Below, piece by piece: positions 1 to 8,122 of a DNA stretch of 64,000 nt. The number at the start of each line of letters is the position of its first letter. Position 1 is the stretch's first letter. The translations under genes were made by a program, and so were the position numbers. The stretch covers positions 1-64,000 of the forward strand of contig JAIYCE010000098.1 in NCBI GenBank assembly GCA_027488155.1. The letters run 5' to 3'. The notes under the pieces are model-generated. The model saw only the letters and a program-made list of their open reading frames with translations, made no database searches and had not been told where the DNA came from. This DNA comes from Hyphomicrobiales bacterium. Lineage in GTDB: Bacteria; Pseudomonadota; Alphaproteobacteria; Rhizobiales; Beijerinckiaceae.

Positions 1-942
1 ATCGTCAAGAATGATCTGGCCATCGATCATCGCTGAGTCGAAAGCGCCATCGATAAAATCAACCGCGGAGAGAGAGGCTTGATCGGCCGGCAAAGCGCGG
101 AGCTCCTTCATCGATTTATTGCCCTGCGCCGCAACGAATTTTTGATCGTTTGCGATCACTGACGATTTTCCAAAGCGCTCCTTGTTCATATCACGCATCG
201 GCAATTGCTGTGGGCTTTGAGCAATTCCTTTGTGAAAGAGACCAGCTGCCATCGGCGATGTCATCAGCCATGTCACGCTACGTCCACCAGCAGACTGGCC
301 GAAGATCGTGACATTGTTGGGATCACCGCCAAACGTCGCAATATTGTCGCGCACCCATTTCAAAGCTTGGATTTGATCCATGATGCCGTAATTGCCGAAA
401 GGTTCGCCATTTTTGCGCGCTTCATCGACGAGGTCTTGCGGTGCGAAGAAACCCAGACGGCCCAGGCGATAATCGAAAGTGACAACCAGCACGTCTTCGG
501 CAATGAGGCCCTTGGGATAATAATAGGGCTCAGTTGCAGAACCAGTCAGAAGCCCACCGCCGTGAATCCACACCATCACAGGTTTATTCTTGGCGCCCCT
601 GGGTGCGTACACGTTGAGCTTGAGGCAATCCTCGCTGCCGGGAACAAGCTCATTCGTGAGACCGTTAATCAGAGGCTGCATGCAGGCTTCGCCAAACTTG
701 CTGGCATCGCGGACACCTGCCCAAGCCTGAGGCGGTTGCGGCGGCCGCCAACGTAGATCACCAACAGGCGGCGCGGCATACGGGATATTTTTATATATCA
801 CCATGCCATCGCGTTCGACTCCTTGCAGCTTCCCGTTCTTGGTTTCGAGAATCGGACGCGGCTCGTAATAGACGTTGTTGGCGTAGGCATTGATGCCGAT
901 GAACGAGACGAAGGCTGCGGCAGCGATACGCAGAGTTGACAC
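1..942 (-). CDS. Carboxylesterase type B (C-terminus beyond window)
   Basis: The frame stays open to the window edge, so the first 314 residues are visible and the C-terminus is missing. It is an alpha/beta hydrolase of the type B carboxylesterase (para-nitrobenzyl esterase) family, which cleaves carboxylic ester bonds. Seen: the oxyanion-hole region VWIHGGGLL, the pattern SEDCLKLNVYAP, and the nucleophile elbow FGQSAGG with Ser near residue 217. The acidic and His members of the triad should lie outside the window. The N-terminus (STLRIAAAAFVSFIGINAYA) reads as a signal peptide, so an exported enzyme is likely. The GTG start is supported by GGGGAG about 8 bases upstream and by an in-frame TAA only two codons before it. 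The substrate cannot be told from sequence. Confidence 0.88.
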   Translation of the reverse strand, partial: MSTLRIAAAAFVSFIGINAYANNVYYEPRPILETKNGKLQGVERDGMVIYKNIPYAAPPVGDLRWRPPQPPQAWAGVRDASKFGEACMQPLINGLTNELVPGSEDCLKLNVYAPRGAKNKPVMVWIHGGGLLTGSATEPYYYPKGLIAEDVLVVTFDYRLGRLGFFAPQDLVDEARKNGEPFGNYGIMDQIQALKWVRDNIATFGGDPNNVTIFGQSAGGRSVTWLMTSPMAAGLFHKGIAQSPQQLPMRDMNKERFGKSSVIANDQKFVAAQGNKSMKELRALPADQASLSAVDFIDGAFDSAMIDGQIILDD

Positions 943-1445
943 CTTTTATTCTCCCCGTGGACGGGTGGTTGACCACCCCGAACGACAAACTCATTTCAAT
1001 GATCAATCCGTCTCAGGAAGGATCGAGGCTTCACAATAGTCGGCGCTCGCAACGCGGCGCGCGACGGTTGCATCGCAAGCTTGCTATCTCACAATGAAGC
1101 GAAATTGGTCCATCCAAATTGATTGGATATCCATGTTAACTTATGAACCCGCGCCCAAATTCGTCCAAATGCCATCGCCATCAATCGAAAGCGGAAAGCG
1201 GAAAGCGGTTATTCAATGTTTTAATTCAATTACTTAACGCTTTTATATCGGAGGATTCACAGGTTGAACCCCTGCCACGCCGATCTGCCTCAAAACGATC
1301 CGCATGACGTGGCTCGATGCTTGCGCGCCATCGCGCGCCTCTGAGATGCAAGGCCACTGTCCAGCTAACTTGACGTTTGCGATTGTGAAGCCTAGCGTGC
1401 CTAAGGTTCAGTTCCGTGCCTTATTGGCACGTTAAAGGAGAATTT
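943..1445. other. Intergenic region between divergent genes
   Basis: About 500 bases without a convincing gene, separating the minus-strand carboxylesterase from a plus-strand membrane protein. It should hold both promoters. It contains an inverted repeat at 1112-1128 (ATCCAA, 5-base spacer, TTGGAT), a candidate operator, and a short tandem repeat at 1187-1207. Short open frames here have no sensible protein character. Confidence 0.6.
1187..1207. repeat. Three tandem copies of GAAAGCG
   Basis: Three perfect head-to-tail copies of the 7-mer GAAAGCG lie in the AT-rich part of the intergenic region. This could be slippage or a regulator site; nothing else supports a function. Confidence 0.6.
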
Positions 1446-1781
1446 GTGGTCCCCGAAATTTCTCTGCGTCATCAAATTCACAAAACGCTTTCTTGGCTTT
1501 TGATTTTTCCCCTTCTCGCGATTTGGCCCTTTATCTCTGCATTCCCATTGTTTGGGATTTTGGAGGCTACACGTTTCGACCTAAACACGTTTACGAACTG
1601 CCTGTTTGCTTTGACGGGATTTTGGGCCGTTTTCGGTCTATCGATCACCGCTTGGTTTATCATGGGCGATCAAGCACGGACTGAAGCGCGATTCTTACTT
1701 CAAAAAAGAGCCTTATTGATCGGCGGTTATGTGTTCGTCTGGTCGACCCTTTATATGCTCTTCGCCATATTCAAGAATTGA
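1446..1781 (+). CDS. Small membrane protein of unknown function
   Basis: A 111-residue protein with three predicted membrane segments (about residues 15-37, 50-73 and 89-108) and a short charged loop (GDQARTEARFLLQKR) between the second and third. I do not recognise the family. The GTG at 1446 is preferred because AAAGGAG sits 5 bases upstream; an in-frame GTG at 1416 has no ribosome-binding site. Base composition is more AT-rich than the neighbours, which may indicate acquired DNA. It is a single gene followed by a strong terminator. Confidence 0.6.
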   Translation: MVPEISLRHQIHKTLSWLLIFPLLAIWPFISAFPLFGILEATRFDLNTFTNCLFALTGFWAVFGLSITAWFIMGDQARTEARFLLQKRALLIGGYVFVWSTLYMLFAIFKN

Positions 1782-1880
1782 TGAAGATACGTGAAATCAC
1801 CGCGTCAAAGCTGATGCGACATTGATTCCATCTTCGTAACGATAGAACAGCCACGGCTAAGCGCGCGCTCTGCAAAAAAA

Positions 1881-1915
1881 AGCCCAGACCGCTTTCGCGG
1901 TCGGGGCTTTTTCTC
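1881..1915. terminator. Bidirectional intrinsic terminator
   Basis: A 12-bp stem with one mismatch (AGCCCAGACCGC, TTTC loop, GCGGTCGGGGCT) lies between converging genes. It is flanked by TTTTTC on the plus side and by a run of A on the other, which reads as T on the minus strand. It can end transcription of the upstream plus-strand gene and of the minus-strand hydrolase gene. Confidence 0.9.
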
Positions 1916-1926
1916 ACTTTATTCGC

Positions 1927-3066
1927 TTAGTTCAAAAAGGAGCTAGTCGCATCAACGCCATGTTTTCCGACTTCATAGCTGGAGAGCGATTTGATCTTCT
2001 TCACATCCTTCAACTTGTTCATGTCCACCAAGGTGAAGTTTAGTGAATTGATGCTGCGCGTATAATAAAGATTCCGCGTCAAATCGTTCATCACTGTCCA
2101 CTCGGTGACTTCTGAAGCCTTGCCCTTGCCACGCGGGCCATCGCCCATGCCAGGACCTTTATCGACCGTCAGATCGTGAGGACGGTCGAAATTATTGATA
2201 ATGTGTCCGAGCATCAGCACGGCTTCATCAGGTGTCTCAGCCTTCTTGACATAATTGACATAGAAGGCGGCTTTCACAAATCGTCCTGCTGCGGTTTGCG
2301 CCGACGGTAAAGCCGACAGCGCAATACCGCCATCGTCGGTCATCGCTTTCAACTTCCCAAACTGCGCCACATTCTGGTCGACATTGCTCATCGTGTAATT
2401 GTTTAGATTGGTCAGGTGCCAGGAAAACTCCGGACCATTCGTGAGAGCGCCGACCGGATTGTCGTAAACGACTTTCTTGCCGTTCAGGAATTCTAAAACG
2501 ATACCATTGCCGGCCTTATCCCAAATGGCATAGTGCAGCGGGAGCGGAACGTTGCCGGAAAATGGAATATTCGGCAGCCAGAAATCCGTCGCTTCGATCG
2601 CCGCCTTAGCTTCGGCAACGGTCTTGAAATTGCCGAGCAACCACGCACCGAAATCGGCAGACAATACAATCTTGCTTGGATCGTTACCCATGGGCGGGGT
2701 CTTGGAATTGTTTTGCTGATTGCCAGAAAACGACAGGCCCTGATCGTTCATCGCATCGACGAAGATCAGATTTTTTCCATTCGGGACCATCTCGGCAGGA
2801 AATGTCATTCCCAGAATCGCGTATTTCGTTTGGAACTTTGCCGCCGGCTTTGAGTCGGGCGTCATGGATTCGATGCTCGTTCCAGCTGGCATATAGGTGA
2901 GTGCCGTCGGCGGACGAAAATCATATTCCATCGTGCGCGCCTTATAAGCGAGGCCTTTCGCGTCGATATAAAGCAACGCGGTGCACGCATGTGCCGATGC
3001 GATGGGCGCAACCGCGATCGCCATCGTGGCGGCGAGGCAAGGCATCAATTTCAGAAGTTTATTCAT
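1927..3066 (-). CDS. Exported choloylglycine hydrolase family enzyme (C59, Ntn hydrolase)
   Basis: A 379-residue linear amide C-N hydrolase of the choloylglycine hydrolase / penicillin V acylase family. Signal peptide residues 1-27 (MNKLLKLMPCLAATMAIAVA then PIASAHA) would be removed to expose Cys28 as the N-terminal nucleophile. Other family features are visible: Arg44 in KARTMEYDF, VDAMNDQGLSF, and LTNGPEFSWHLTNLNNY with the conserved Asn residues. The members known best cleave bile-salt conjugates, penicillin V or acyl-homoserine lactones; which applies here cannot be decided. The frame extends upstream to 3153, but the ATG at 3066 fits the signal peptide and has GGTGG before it. Export matches Gram-negative members. 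Confidence 0.87.
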   Translation of the reverse strand: MNKLLKLMPCLAATMAIAVAPIASAHACTALLYIDAKGLAYKARTMEYDFRPPTALTYMPAGTSIESMTPDSKPAAKFQTKYAILGMTFPAEMVPNGKNLIFVDAMNDQGLSFSGNQQNNSKTPPMGNDPSKIVLSADFGAWLLGNFKTVAEAKAAIEATDFWLPNIPFSGNVPLPLHYAIWDKAGNGIVLEFLNGKKVVYDNPVGALTNGPEFSWHLTNLNNYTMSNVDQNVAQFGKLKAMTDDGGIALSALPSAQTAAGRFVKAAFYVNYVKKAETPDEAVLMLGHIINNFDRPHDLTVDKGPGMGDGPRGKGKASEVTEWTVMNDLTRNLYYTRSINSLNFTLVDMNKLKDVKKIKSLSSYEVGKHGVDATSSFLN

Positions 3067-3406
3067 AGAAACCACCATCAATCTCGAATGAAGCCGAAAC
3101 TTATGAGACCGTCGCCGCAAAGCCAATTGCCCAACGGGAATATTCGCATTCAAAAAAAGCGAATCGGTAATTTTGGTTTAGTTACACAAAATGAGCGTCT
3201 TACTCGCTATTGGAATGGCCGTACCAGAGGCAGATCGCATTTGCCTTGGCTGGAGGAACCGCTCGGAAAATCCACAAGCTGGCCGTCCATGTAAGGCGAT
3301 ACCTGGTTGGAGGCCCAAGGATTGCTATAGACGTAATGAGCGCGGTTCCGTTGGATGTTCATCGGATAGGAGCCGTACGGCCTGTCATCCAAGGGGTTAA
3401 TCGTTC
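3067..3406. other. Intergenic region between divergent genes
   Basis: About 340 bases between the divergent hydrolase and HAD phosphatase genes. Overlapping short frames on both strands look non-coding. I see no clear operator, hairpin or repeat. Confidence 0.5.
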
Positions 3407-4378
3407 ATGCGGTTTTTTATTGCGCTCTTGACTGGACTTTTTCTCGCGACAGCCCCCGTTGCCGCTCAGGATCCTTTGCCATCATGGCGACAGACCGGCA
3501 CTAAGGAGCGCATTCTGACTTTCATAAATCAGGTGACGTCGCCCAAGAGCCGATTTTTTGTGCCACGCGAAGACCGTATCGCGGTGTTCGACAATGATGG
3601 CACCCTACTCTTGGAGCAACCCATCTATGTTGAAGTTCTGCAAGTGATCGACCGCCTTAGATCAATAGCCCTCTCACAACCGTCGCTTCGCGACGTGCAG
3701 CCTTACAAAGCCGCCCTCGATAATGACATCGCCGCCATCACGGCTATGGGCAGCCCGGCGCTGATCGATCTTGTCGCGAAGACAAATGCAGGCATGAGTC
3801 CCGATGAATTTCGGTCCGCGGTTGAAGCATGGTTCAAAACGACGCGTCATCCGCGCTTCGGCAAACCACTGGATCAACTCACCTATCAGCCGATGGTCGA
3901 ACTCATCCGACTTTTAAAAAACCGTGGCTTCAAAGTTTACATCGTCACAGGGTCCGGCGTCGAATTCGTCCGGGCTTTCTCACAGAAGGCTTATGGCATT
4001 CCGCCAGAAAACGTCATTGGATCGACGGGAAAATTATCGGTTACAAGAAACGGAAACACGCTCAATCTGGTACGCGAACCGCACATCGACCGTATCAATG
4101 ATGGTCCCGGCAAGGTCATCGGCATTAGCGAAACGATTGGTAAAAGGCCCATTCTCGCGTTTGGCAATTCGGATGGCGATTACGAAATGCTGCAATGGAC
4201 CACGGAAGGCACAGGCGCGCGCCTTGGCGCGTTCGTCCATCATGACGACGCGAAGCGAGAATATCATTATGACCGCAATAGTTCCGTTGGCAGGCTCAAT
4301 CGCGGACTGGACGACGCGCCGGGCCGTCATTGGCTGATTATCAGCATGGAAAAAGACTGGAAGCGGATCTTCCCGTAA
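3407..4378 (+). CDS. Exported HAD-superfamily phosphatase
   Basis: A 323-residue haloacid dehalogenase-fold hydrolase, probably periplasmic. A signal peptide covers residues 1-20 (ending PVAAQ). Motif I is VFDNDGTL with nucleophile Asp62 and acid/base Asp64; motif II is in VYIVTGSG near 181; a Lys candidate for motif III is near 246; motif IV is GNSDGD at 253-258. The helical insert between motifs I and II fits a C1-type cap. Such enzymes dephosphorylate small phosphoesters; the substrate is unknown. It stands alone between the divergent C59 hydrolase and a small exported protein. Confidence 0.85.
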   Translation: MRFFIALLTGLFLATAPVAAQDPLPSWRQTGTKERILTFINQVTSPKSRFFVPREDRIAVFDNDGTLLLEQPIYVEVLQVIDRLRSIALSQPSLRDVQPYKAALDNDIAAITAMGSPALIDLVAKTNAGMSPDEFRSAVEAWFKTTRHPRFGKPLDQLTYQPMVELIRLLKNRGFKVYIVTGSGVEFVRAFSQKAYGIPPENVIGSTGKLSVTRNGNTLNLVREPHIDRINDGPGKVIGISETIGKRPILAFGNSDGDYEMLQWTTEGTGARLGAFVHHDDAKREYHYDRNSSVGRLNRGLDDAPGRHWLIISMEKDWKRIFP

Positions 4379-4573
4379 TCTTCACGTCTCATCGCGGAAC
4401 TAGCGAATGTGGATGCAATTCGCTCTCAAGCCGAGATCACATCCAGAAGCCACAAAGGGCTCAAGCAACATGCGCTGAAAACGACAATCGAAACCATGCT
4501 CTTTACTTTGCGGAGATATGGAGGCTTTCGTGATGGCAGCAGACGTGTGATTCAACATCAACTGGGCGGGTTC

Positions 4574-5011
4574 ATGGTTGGGATGCGGAACTGGGTGGCG
4601 GGGATCGGACTTCTGACATTCGGCATCATGGCAGGAGGGCCGGCCAGCCCTGCTGCTGCGCAAGCCATGAAAGATGTCACGCGGATCATCGCCGCCTTTG
4701 GGAAAAGCTGTGTCCAGCCCGCGATCAATATGGAGACCTTTGGCAAGGAGCTCTGGCAAGCACGCGGCCTCATCGTCGTCGATATTCTGGCGGCCGATGG
4801 ACCCGGCGAGAGCCTTCTCGGTTTCGTTTTCGACACAGACATGGAGCGCTTTAGGGCCACCTTCCCCGAGTTCGCCAAGCCGCAGACTTTCACGTTGAAG
4901 AAAGGGTGGACCGCCGTCCGCAGCGCCGACCTGACCCGCTTTGCCAAGGGGAATATGGAAGGATCGCCGATTCCGCGGCCGATCCTCATGTGTCGGGCGA
5001 CATTGAAGTGA
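4574..5011 (+). CDS. Small exported protein of unknown function
   Basis: A 145-residue protein with a signal peptide (VAGIGLLTFGIMAGGPASPA, cleavage near AAAQA) followed by a compact globular domain containing FGKSCVQPAINMETFGKELW and FVFDTDMERFRATFPEF. I do not recognise the family. The open frame extends upstream to 4409, but the signal peptide fixes the start at ATG 4574 or ATG 4583. An overlapping frame on the other strand is a shadow: it is Ser/Arg/Pro-rich and lacks structure. Confidence 0.6.
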   Translation: MVGMRNWVAGIGLLTFGIMAGGPASPAAAQAMKDVTRIIAAFGKSCVQPAINMETFGKELWQARGLIVVDILAADGPGESLLGFVFDTDMERFRATFPEFAKPQTFTLKKGWTAVRSADLTRFAKGNMEGSPIPRPILMCRATLK

Positions 5012-5082
5012 TCCGCGCGAGAATCCTTGGCCCGGCGGCTTGCCTTTTGTGCGGGCGCAGACTATTAACCCGGCCTGTCCAA

Positions 5083-5112
5083 GGCCGCCGCAATGCGGCC
5101 TGAACCTTTTTT
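5083..5112 (+). terminator. Possible intrinsic terminator
   Basis: GGCCGC, six-base loop, GCGGCC, then TTTTTT six bases further on. The stem is sound, but the distance to the T-run is longer than usual, so the call is weak. Confidence 0.35.
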
Positions 5113-5174
5113 CCGGCTGACCTTACCTGTTTGCGCAGCGTCCGGGTTGGGCCGAACTCGAGAGAGCGACCGCT

Positions 5175-5300
5175 ATGAAGATCCGTAACTCTTTGAAATC
5201 GCTGCGCGAGCGCCACCGCGACAACCAGATCGTGCGTCGTAAGGGCCGCGTTTACATCATTAACAAGACCCAGAAGCGCTTTAAGGCGCGTCAGGGCTGA
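5175..5300 (+). CDS. rpmJ: 50S ribosomal protein L36, zinc-free form
   Basis: A 41-residue protein starting [18 protein letters not shown] and ending [11 protein letters not shown], the alphaproteobacterial form of large-subunit protein L36. It lacks the CxxC...CxxxxH zinc ribbon of the other L36 type, so it needs no zinc. It sits directly before the zinc-uptake operon but has its own terminator, and I see no Zur-like box upstream of it. Start and length agree exactly with the family. Confidence 0.96.
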   Translation: MKIRNSLKSLRERHRDNQIVRRKGRVYIINKTQKRFKARQG

Positions 5301-5318
5301 GGCGGAAGCCTTCCATCG

Positions 5319-5345
5319 AACCCCGCTCCGGCGGGGTTTTCTTTT
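5319..5345 (+). terminator. Intrinsic terminator after rpmJ
   Basis: CCCCGC, TCCG loop, GCGGGG (arms 5321-5326 and 5331-5336, extended by A-T pairs), followed by TTTTCTTTT. It separates rpmJ from the zinc operon. Confidence 0.9.
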
Positions 5346-5350
5346 GCCAA

Positions 5351-5376
5351 TAAATGTAACATTATAACGTTAAATT
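5351..5376 (+). promoter_or_regulatory. Zur-like operator before the zinc-uptake operon
   Basis: The core GTAACATTATAAC at 5356-5368 matches the Zur consensus GTTATAnTATAAC at 10 of 12 fixed positions and sits in a strongly AT-rich patch (TAAATGTAAC and TAACGTTAAATTT flanks). It lies 15-40 bases before the first gene of a znu operon, where a zinc-loaded Fur-family repressor would act. The zur gene itself is not in the window. Confidence 0.72.
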
Positions 5377-5390
5377 TATGCGAGACGATC

Positions 5391-5597
5391 ATGGCATCCC
5401 CAAGCGGCGCTGACCCTCATCACGGGCACCATCATCACCACCACCATCACCGGCACCGGCACCCGGTTCAGATCGGTGTCGCGCGTCCGGCCAGCCCCAG
5501 CACCTCGCTGCTCTCACTCTCCCTTACGGCGCGCCTCAGCCTTGTTGGGACCCTTCTTATTCTTGTCTGGGTGCTGCTGTTCGGGGCGATGCAATGA
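5391..5597 (+). CDS. Small His-rich single-pass membrane protein, first gene of the zinc operon
   Basis: A 68-residue protein with 12 histidines among residues 10-24 (HHGHHHHHHHHRHRH), a Pro/Ser linker and one C-terminal membrane segment (about 48-66, LSLVGTLLILVWVLLFGA). It precedes znuC and overlaps its start by 4 bases (ATGA), directly behind the Zur-like box. The His tract should bind zinc. A role in holding or handing over zinc at the inner membrane is inference from composition and context; I do not recognise a named family. Confidence 0.82.
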   Translation: MASPSGADPHHGHHHHHHHHRHRHPVQIGVARPASPSTSLLSLSLTARLSLVGTLLILVWVLLFGAMQ

Positions 5598-6331
5598 GTG
5601 AACCCGCAATTTGCTGCGCCGACGTTACGCTGGGCTACGGCCCGCATCCGGCCGTCCACCATCTGGACGGCGATATCGAACGCGGATCGCTCACGGCCAT
5701 TCTCGGGCCGAATGGTGCAGGAAAATCGACACTTCTGAAGGCGATTGCGGGTGAGTTGAAACCGATCGCGGGCTATTTCGATTTTGGGGCGCGTAAGCCG
5801 AGCATCGCCTATCTGCCGCAGATCGCTGAGATTGACCGCAGTTTCCCACTCACCGTGTTCGAATTGCTGGCTCTCGGCCTATGGCGCAAAACCGGACTCT
5901 TCGGTGGGCTTTCACAGCAGGACCGTCACGCCATCGAACGCGCGCTTAACGCCGTCGGTCTTATCGGTTTTGAAAACCGTACGCTTGACACGCTATCGGG
6001 CGGCCAGATGAGCCGCGTGCTATTTGCGCGAGTGATGCTGCAGGATGCCAAGATTGTTCTGCTCGACGAACCTTTTGCTGCCATCGACACCCGCACCGTC
6101 ACCGACCTGATGGGTCTCATTGCGCAATGGCATGCTGAGGGGCGCACCATTCTCGCTGTCCTTCATGACGAAGCGCTGGCACGCGCGCATTTTCCCTCAA
6201 CGCTGCTCCTGGCACGCGAAACGATTGCATGGGGCCCCACCTCTGAAGTCCTCACTGAAGCCAATCTGCGCGCAGCCCGCCGGATGGTGGAGGCGCATGA
6301 TCCACATGCGCCGGTTTGCGAGGTGGCGTGA
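5594..6331 (+). CDS. znuC: Zinc ABC transporter ATP-binding protein ZnuC
   Basis: A 245-residue ABC ATPase that powers high-affinity zinc import at the inner membrane. Seen: Walker A GPNGAGKST near residue 36, Q-loop region YLPQIAEIDRSFP, signature LSGGQMSR, Walker B IVLLDEPFAAID, switch His in AVLHDEA. The IDRSFPLTV segment after the Q-loop is typical of the metal-type (ZnuC/MntB) ATPases. It overlaps the His-rich gene by 4 bases and znuB by one base. The order znuC-znuB-znuA and the Zur-like box favour zinc over manganese. Confidence 0.93.
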   Translation: MSEPAICCADVTLGYGPHPAVHHLDGDIERGSLTAILGPNGAGKSTLLKAIAGELKPIAGYFDFGARKPSIAYLPQIAEIDRSFPLTVFELLALGLWRKTGLFGGLSQQDRHAIERALNAVGLIGFENRTLDTLSGGQMSRVLFARVMLQDAKIVLLDEPFAAIDTRTVTDLMGLIAQWHAEGRTILAVLHDEALARAHFPSTLLLARETIAWGPTSEVLTEANLRAARRMVEAHDPHAPVCEVA

Positions 6332-7200
6332 TGCTTTACGCGCACCTGATTGCTCCTTTCATCGAATTCGATTTCATGCGCCGTGCTCTTGTTGGCGCGT
6401 CGGTTCTTGCCCTTTCGGCGGCTCCCATCGGCGTCTTCTTGATGTTGCGCCGGATGAGCCTAGTCGGCGACGCCATGGCCCATGCGATTTTACCCGGGGC
6501 CGCGCTTGGCTATCTGATCGCGGGCCTGTCACTCGGAGCAATGACTTTAGGTGGTCTTGTTGCCGGCTTTGCGGTGGCCTTGCTCGCCGGCCTGATCGCA
6601 CGGATCACACGTTTGCGTGAAGATGCCTCGCTGGCCGCCTTCTATCTGATGTCTTTGGCGCTCGGCGTGACACTCATCTCGGCACGCGGTTCGAACATCG
6701 ATCTGCTGCATGTGCTGTTCGGATCGGTTCTTGCGCTTGACGATCAGGCGTTGATCCTGATCGGTGGCGTTGCGACTGTCACACTCGTGACGCTTGCGAT
6801 CATCATCCGGCCCTTGGTGATGGAAAGTATCGATCCTGTCTTTTTGCGCTCGGTCAGCCGCGCGGGCGCACCTGCCCATCTCGCTTTTCTTGCGCTTGCC
6901 GTTCTCAATCTCGTCGGCGGGTTCCAAGCGCTCGGTACATTGTTGGCTGTCGGCCTTATGATGCTACCGGCTATCGCGGCCCGTTTTTGGGCCAAAACAC
7001 TGACAGGCATGATCGTCGTGGCAACATTAATAGGAATTGTCGCGACCTATGCCGGACTTCTGCTGTCCTATCACCTCGGCCTCGCCTCGGGGCCGACGAT
7101 CATATTGGTTGCTGGCGTTCTGTACCTTTTGTCGATCGTCATCGGCACGCATGGCGGGGTTCTTCTCGCATTGCTGCCGCGCAAACATTTGGAGGCATGA
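6331..7200 (+). CDS. znuB: Zinc ABC transporter permease ZnuB
   Basis: A 289-residue integral membrane protein of the ABC-3 (ZnuB/MntC) permease family, with about eight hydrophobic segments. Conserved features include MSLVGDAMAHAILPGAALGY near residues 45-65, the coupling region facing ZnuC. The ATG at 6331 overlaps the znuC stop by one base and has GAGGTGG upstream; an in-frame GTG 15 bases earlier is less likely. It forms the channel for zinc in the inner membrane. Confidence 0.93.
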   Translation: MLYAHLIAPFIEFDFMRRALVGASVLALSAAPIGVFLMLRRMSLVGDAMAHAILPGAALGYLIAGLSLGAMTLGGLVAGFAVALLAGLIARITRLREDASLAAFYLMSLALGVTLISARGSNIDLLHVLFGSVLALDDQALILIGGVATVTLVTLAIIIRPLVMESIDPVFLRSVSRAGAPAHLAFLALAVLNLVGGFQALGTLLAVGLMMLPAIAARFWAKTLTGMIVVATLIGIVATYAGLLLSYHLGLASGPTIILVAGVLYLLSIVIGTHGGVLLALLPRKHLEA

Positions 7201-7201
7201 C

Positions 7202-8101
7202 ATGGTGCGTTTTTGGATCGCGTTTGTGCTCACCCTCGGTCTTTCGCCTGCCATGGCGCAGGAGAAACTGCCCGTCGTTGCGAGCTTCTCGATTCTGGGT
7301 GACCTCGTCCAGCAAATCGGCGGCGACCGCGTCGCGGTAACAACCATCGTTGGACCCAATGCGGATGCGCACGGCTATCAGCCGAAACCGGGCGATGCCA
7401 AAGCCGTTGCCGCGGCACGCATCCTGTTCGCTAATGGGCTCGGCTTCGACAATTGGATGCAGCGTTTGCAAAAATCATCCGGTAGCAAAGCGCCAATGAT
7501 CGTTGTGAGCACTGGCATCGTTCCGCTCAAAAGTCAGGGAAAAGCGCATTCAGGCCACGATCACGGCGCGATTGATCCACATGCTTGGCATGACGCCGCG
7601 AGCCTGCAACGCTATGCGGCCAATATTCGCGACGCGCTGGTGACAGCCGACCCGGCTGGACGCGCCTATTTCGACGCGCGGCTTGCGAACTATGATACAG
7701 CGCTCAAGGCCCTCGACGCGGAGATCAAGGCTGCCATTGCTGCAATCCCCGCCGACCGCCGCAAAATCGTGACCGCACACGATGCCTTTGGCTATTTCGG
7801 GCGGGCCTATGGCATCGTTTTCCTTGCCCCACAGGGCGTTTCCACCGAAACCCAACCCTCGGCCCAGGACATCGCCCGGATCATCCGTTTCATCCGCGAG
7901 ACCAAGGCCCCCGCTGTCTTTATCGAAACCATAGCGGACCCCCGCCAGATGGAGCGGATCGCGCAGGAATCGGGCGCGCGGATCGGCGGCAAGCTCTATT
8001 CGGACGCTTTGTCCCCGCCCAATGGCCCCGCGGGGACTACCATCGAGATGATCAGAACCAATATAAGGGAATTGAACAAGGCGCTGGCCCCACAAAGTTG
8101 A
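7202..8101 (+). CDS. znuA: Zinc ABC transporter substrate-binding protein ZnuA
   Basis: A 299-residue periplasmic metal-binding protein of cluster 9. Signal peptide 1-19 (ending SPAMA). Likely zinc ligands are His57 (NADAHGYQ), His127 (IDPHAWHD), His193 (VTAHDAFGYF) and an Asp near 268 (YSDALS). A short His-rich loop (HSGHDHG, 116-122) precedes the second ligand, a mark of zinc-specific members. It starts one base after znuB ends. Confidence 0.94.
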   Translation: MVRFWIAFVLTLGLSPAMAQEKLPVVASFSILGDLVQQIGGDRVAVTTIVGPNADAHGYQPKPGDAKAVAAARILFANGLGFDNWMQRLQKSSGSKAPMIVVSTGIVPLKSQGKAHSGHDHGAIDPHAWHDAASLQRYAANIRDALVTADPAGRAYFDARLANYDTALKALDAEIKAAIAAIPADRRKIVTAHDAFGYFGRAYGIVFLAPQGVSTETQPSAQDIARIIRFIRETKAPAVFIETIADPRQMERIAQESGARIGGKLYSDALSPPNGPAGTTIEMIRTNIRELNKALAPQS

Positions 8102-8122
8102 GGTCGCCCTCTGGAGTAAACC

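Noticed and set aside
205-756. 183-codon open frame on the plus strand
   Set aside because: It lies opposite the carboxylesterase, whose GxSxG and oxyanion motifs are in the minus frame. The plus product has no recognisable motif.
4558-4989. 143-codon minus-strand frame
   Set aside because: Opposite the small exported protein; Arg/Ser/Pro-rich composition typical of a shadow frame, no signal or domain.
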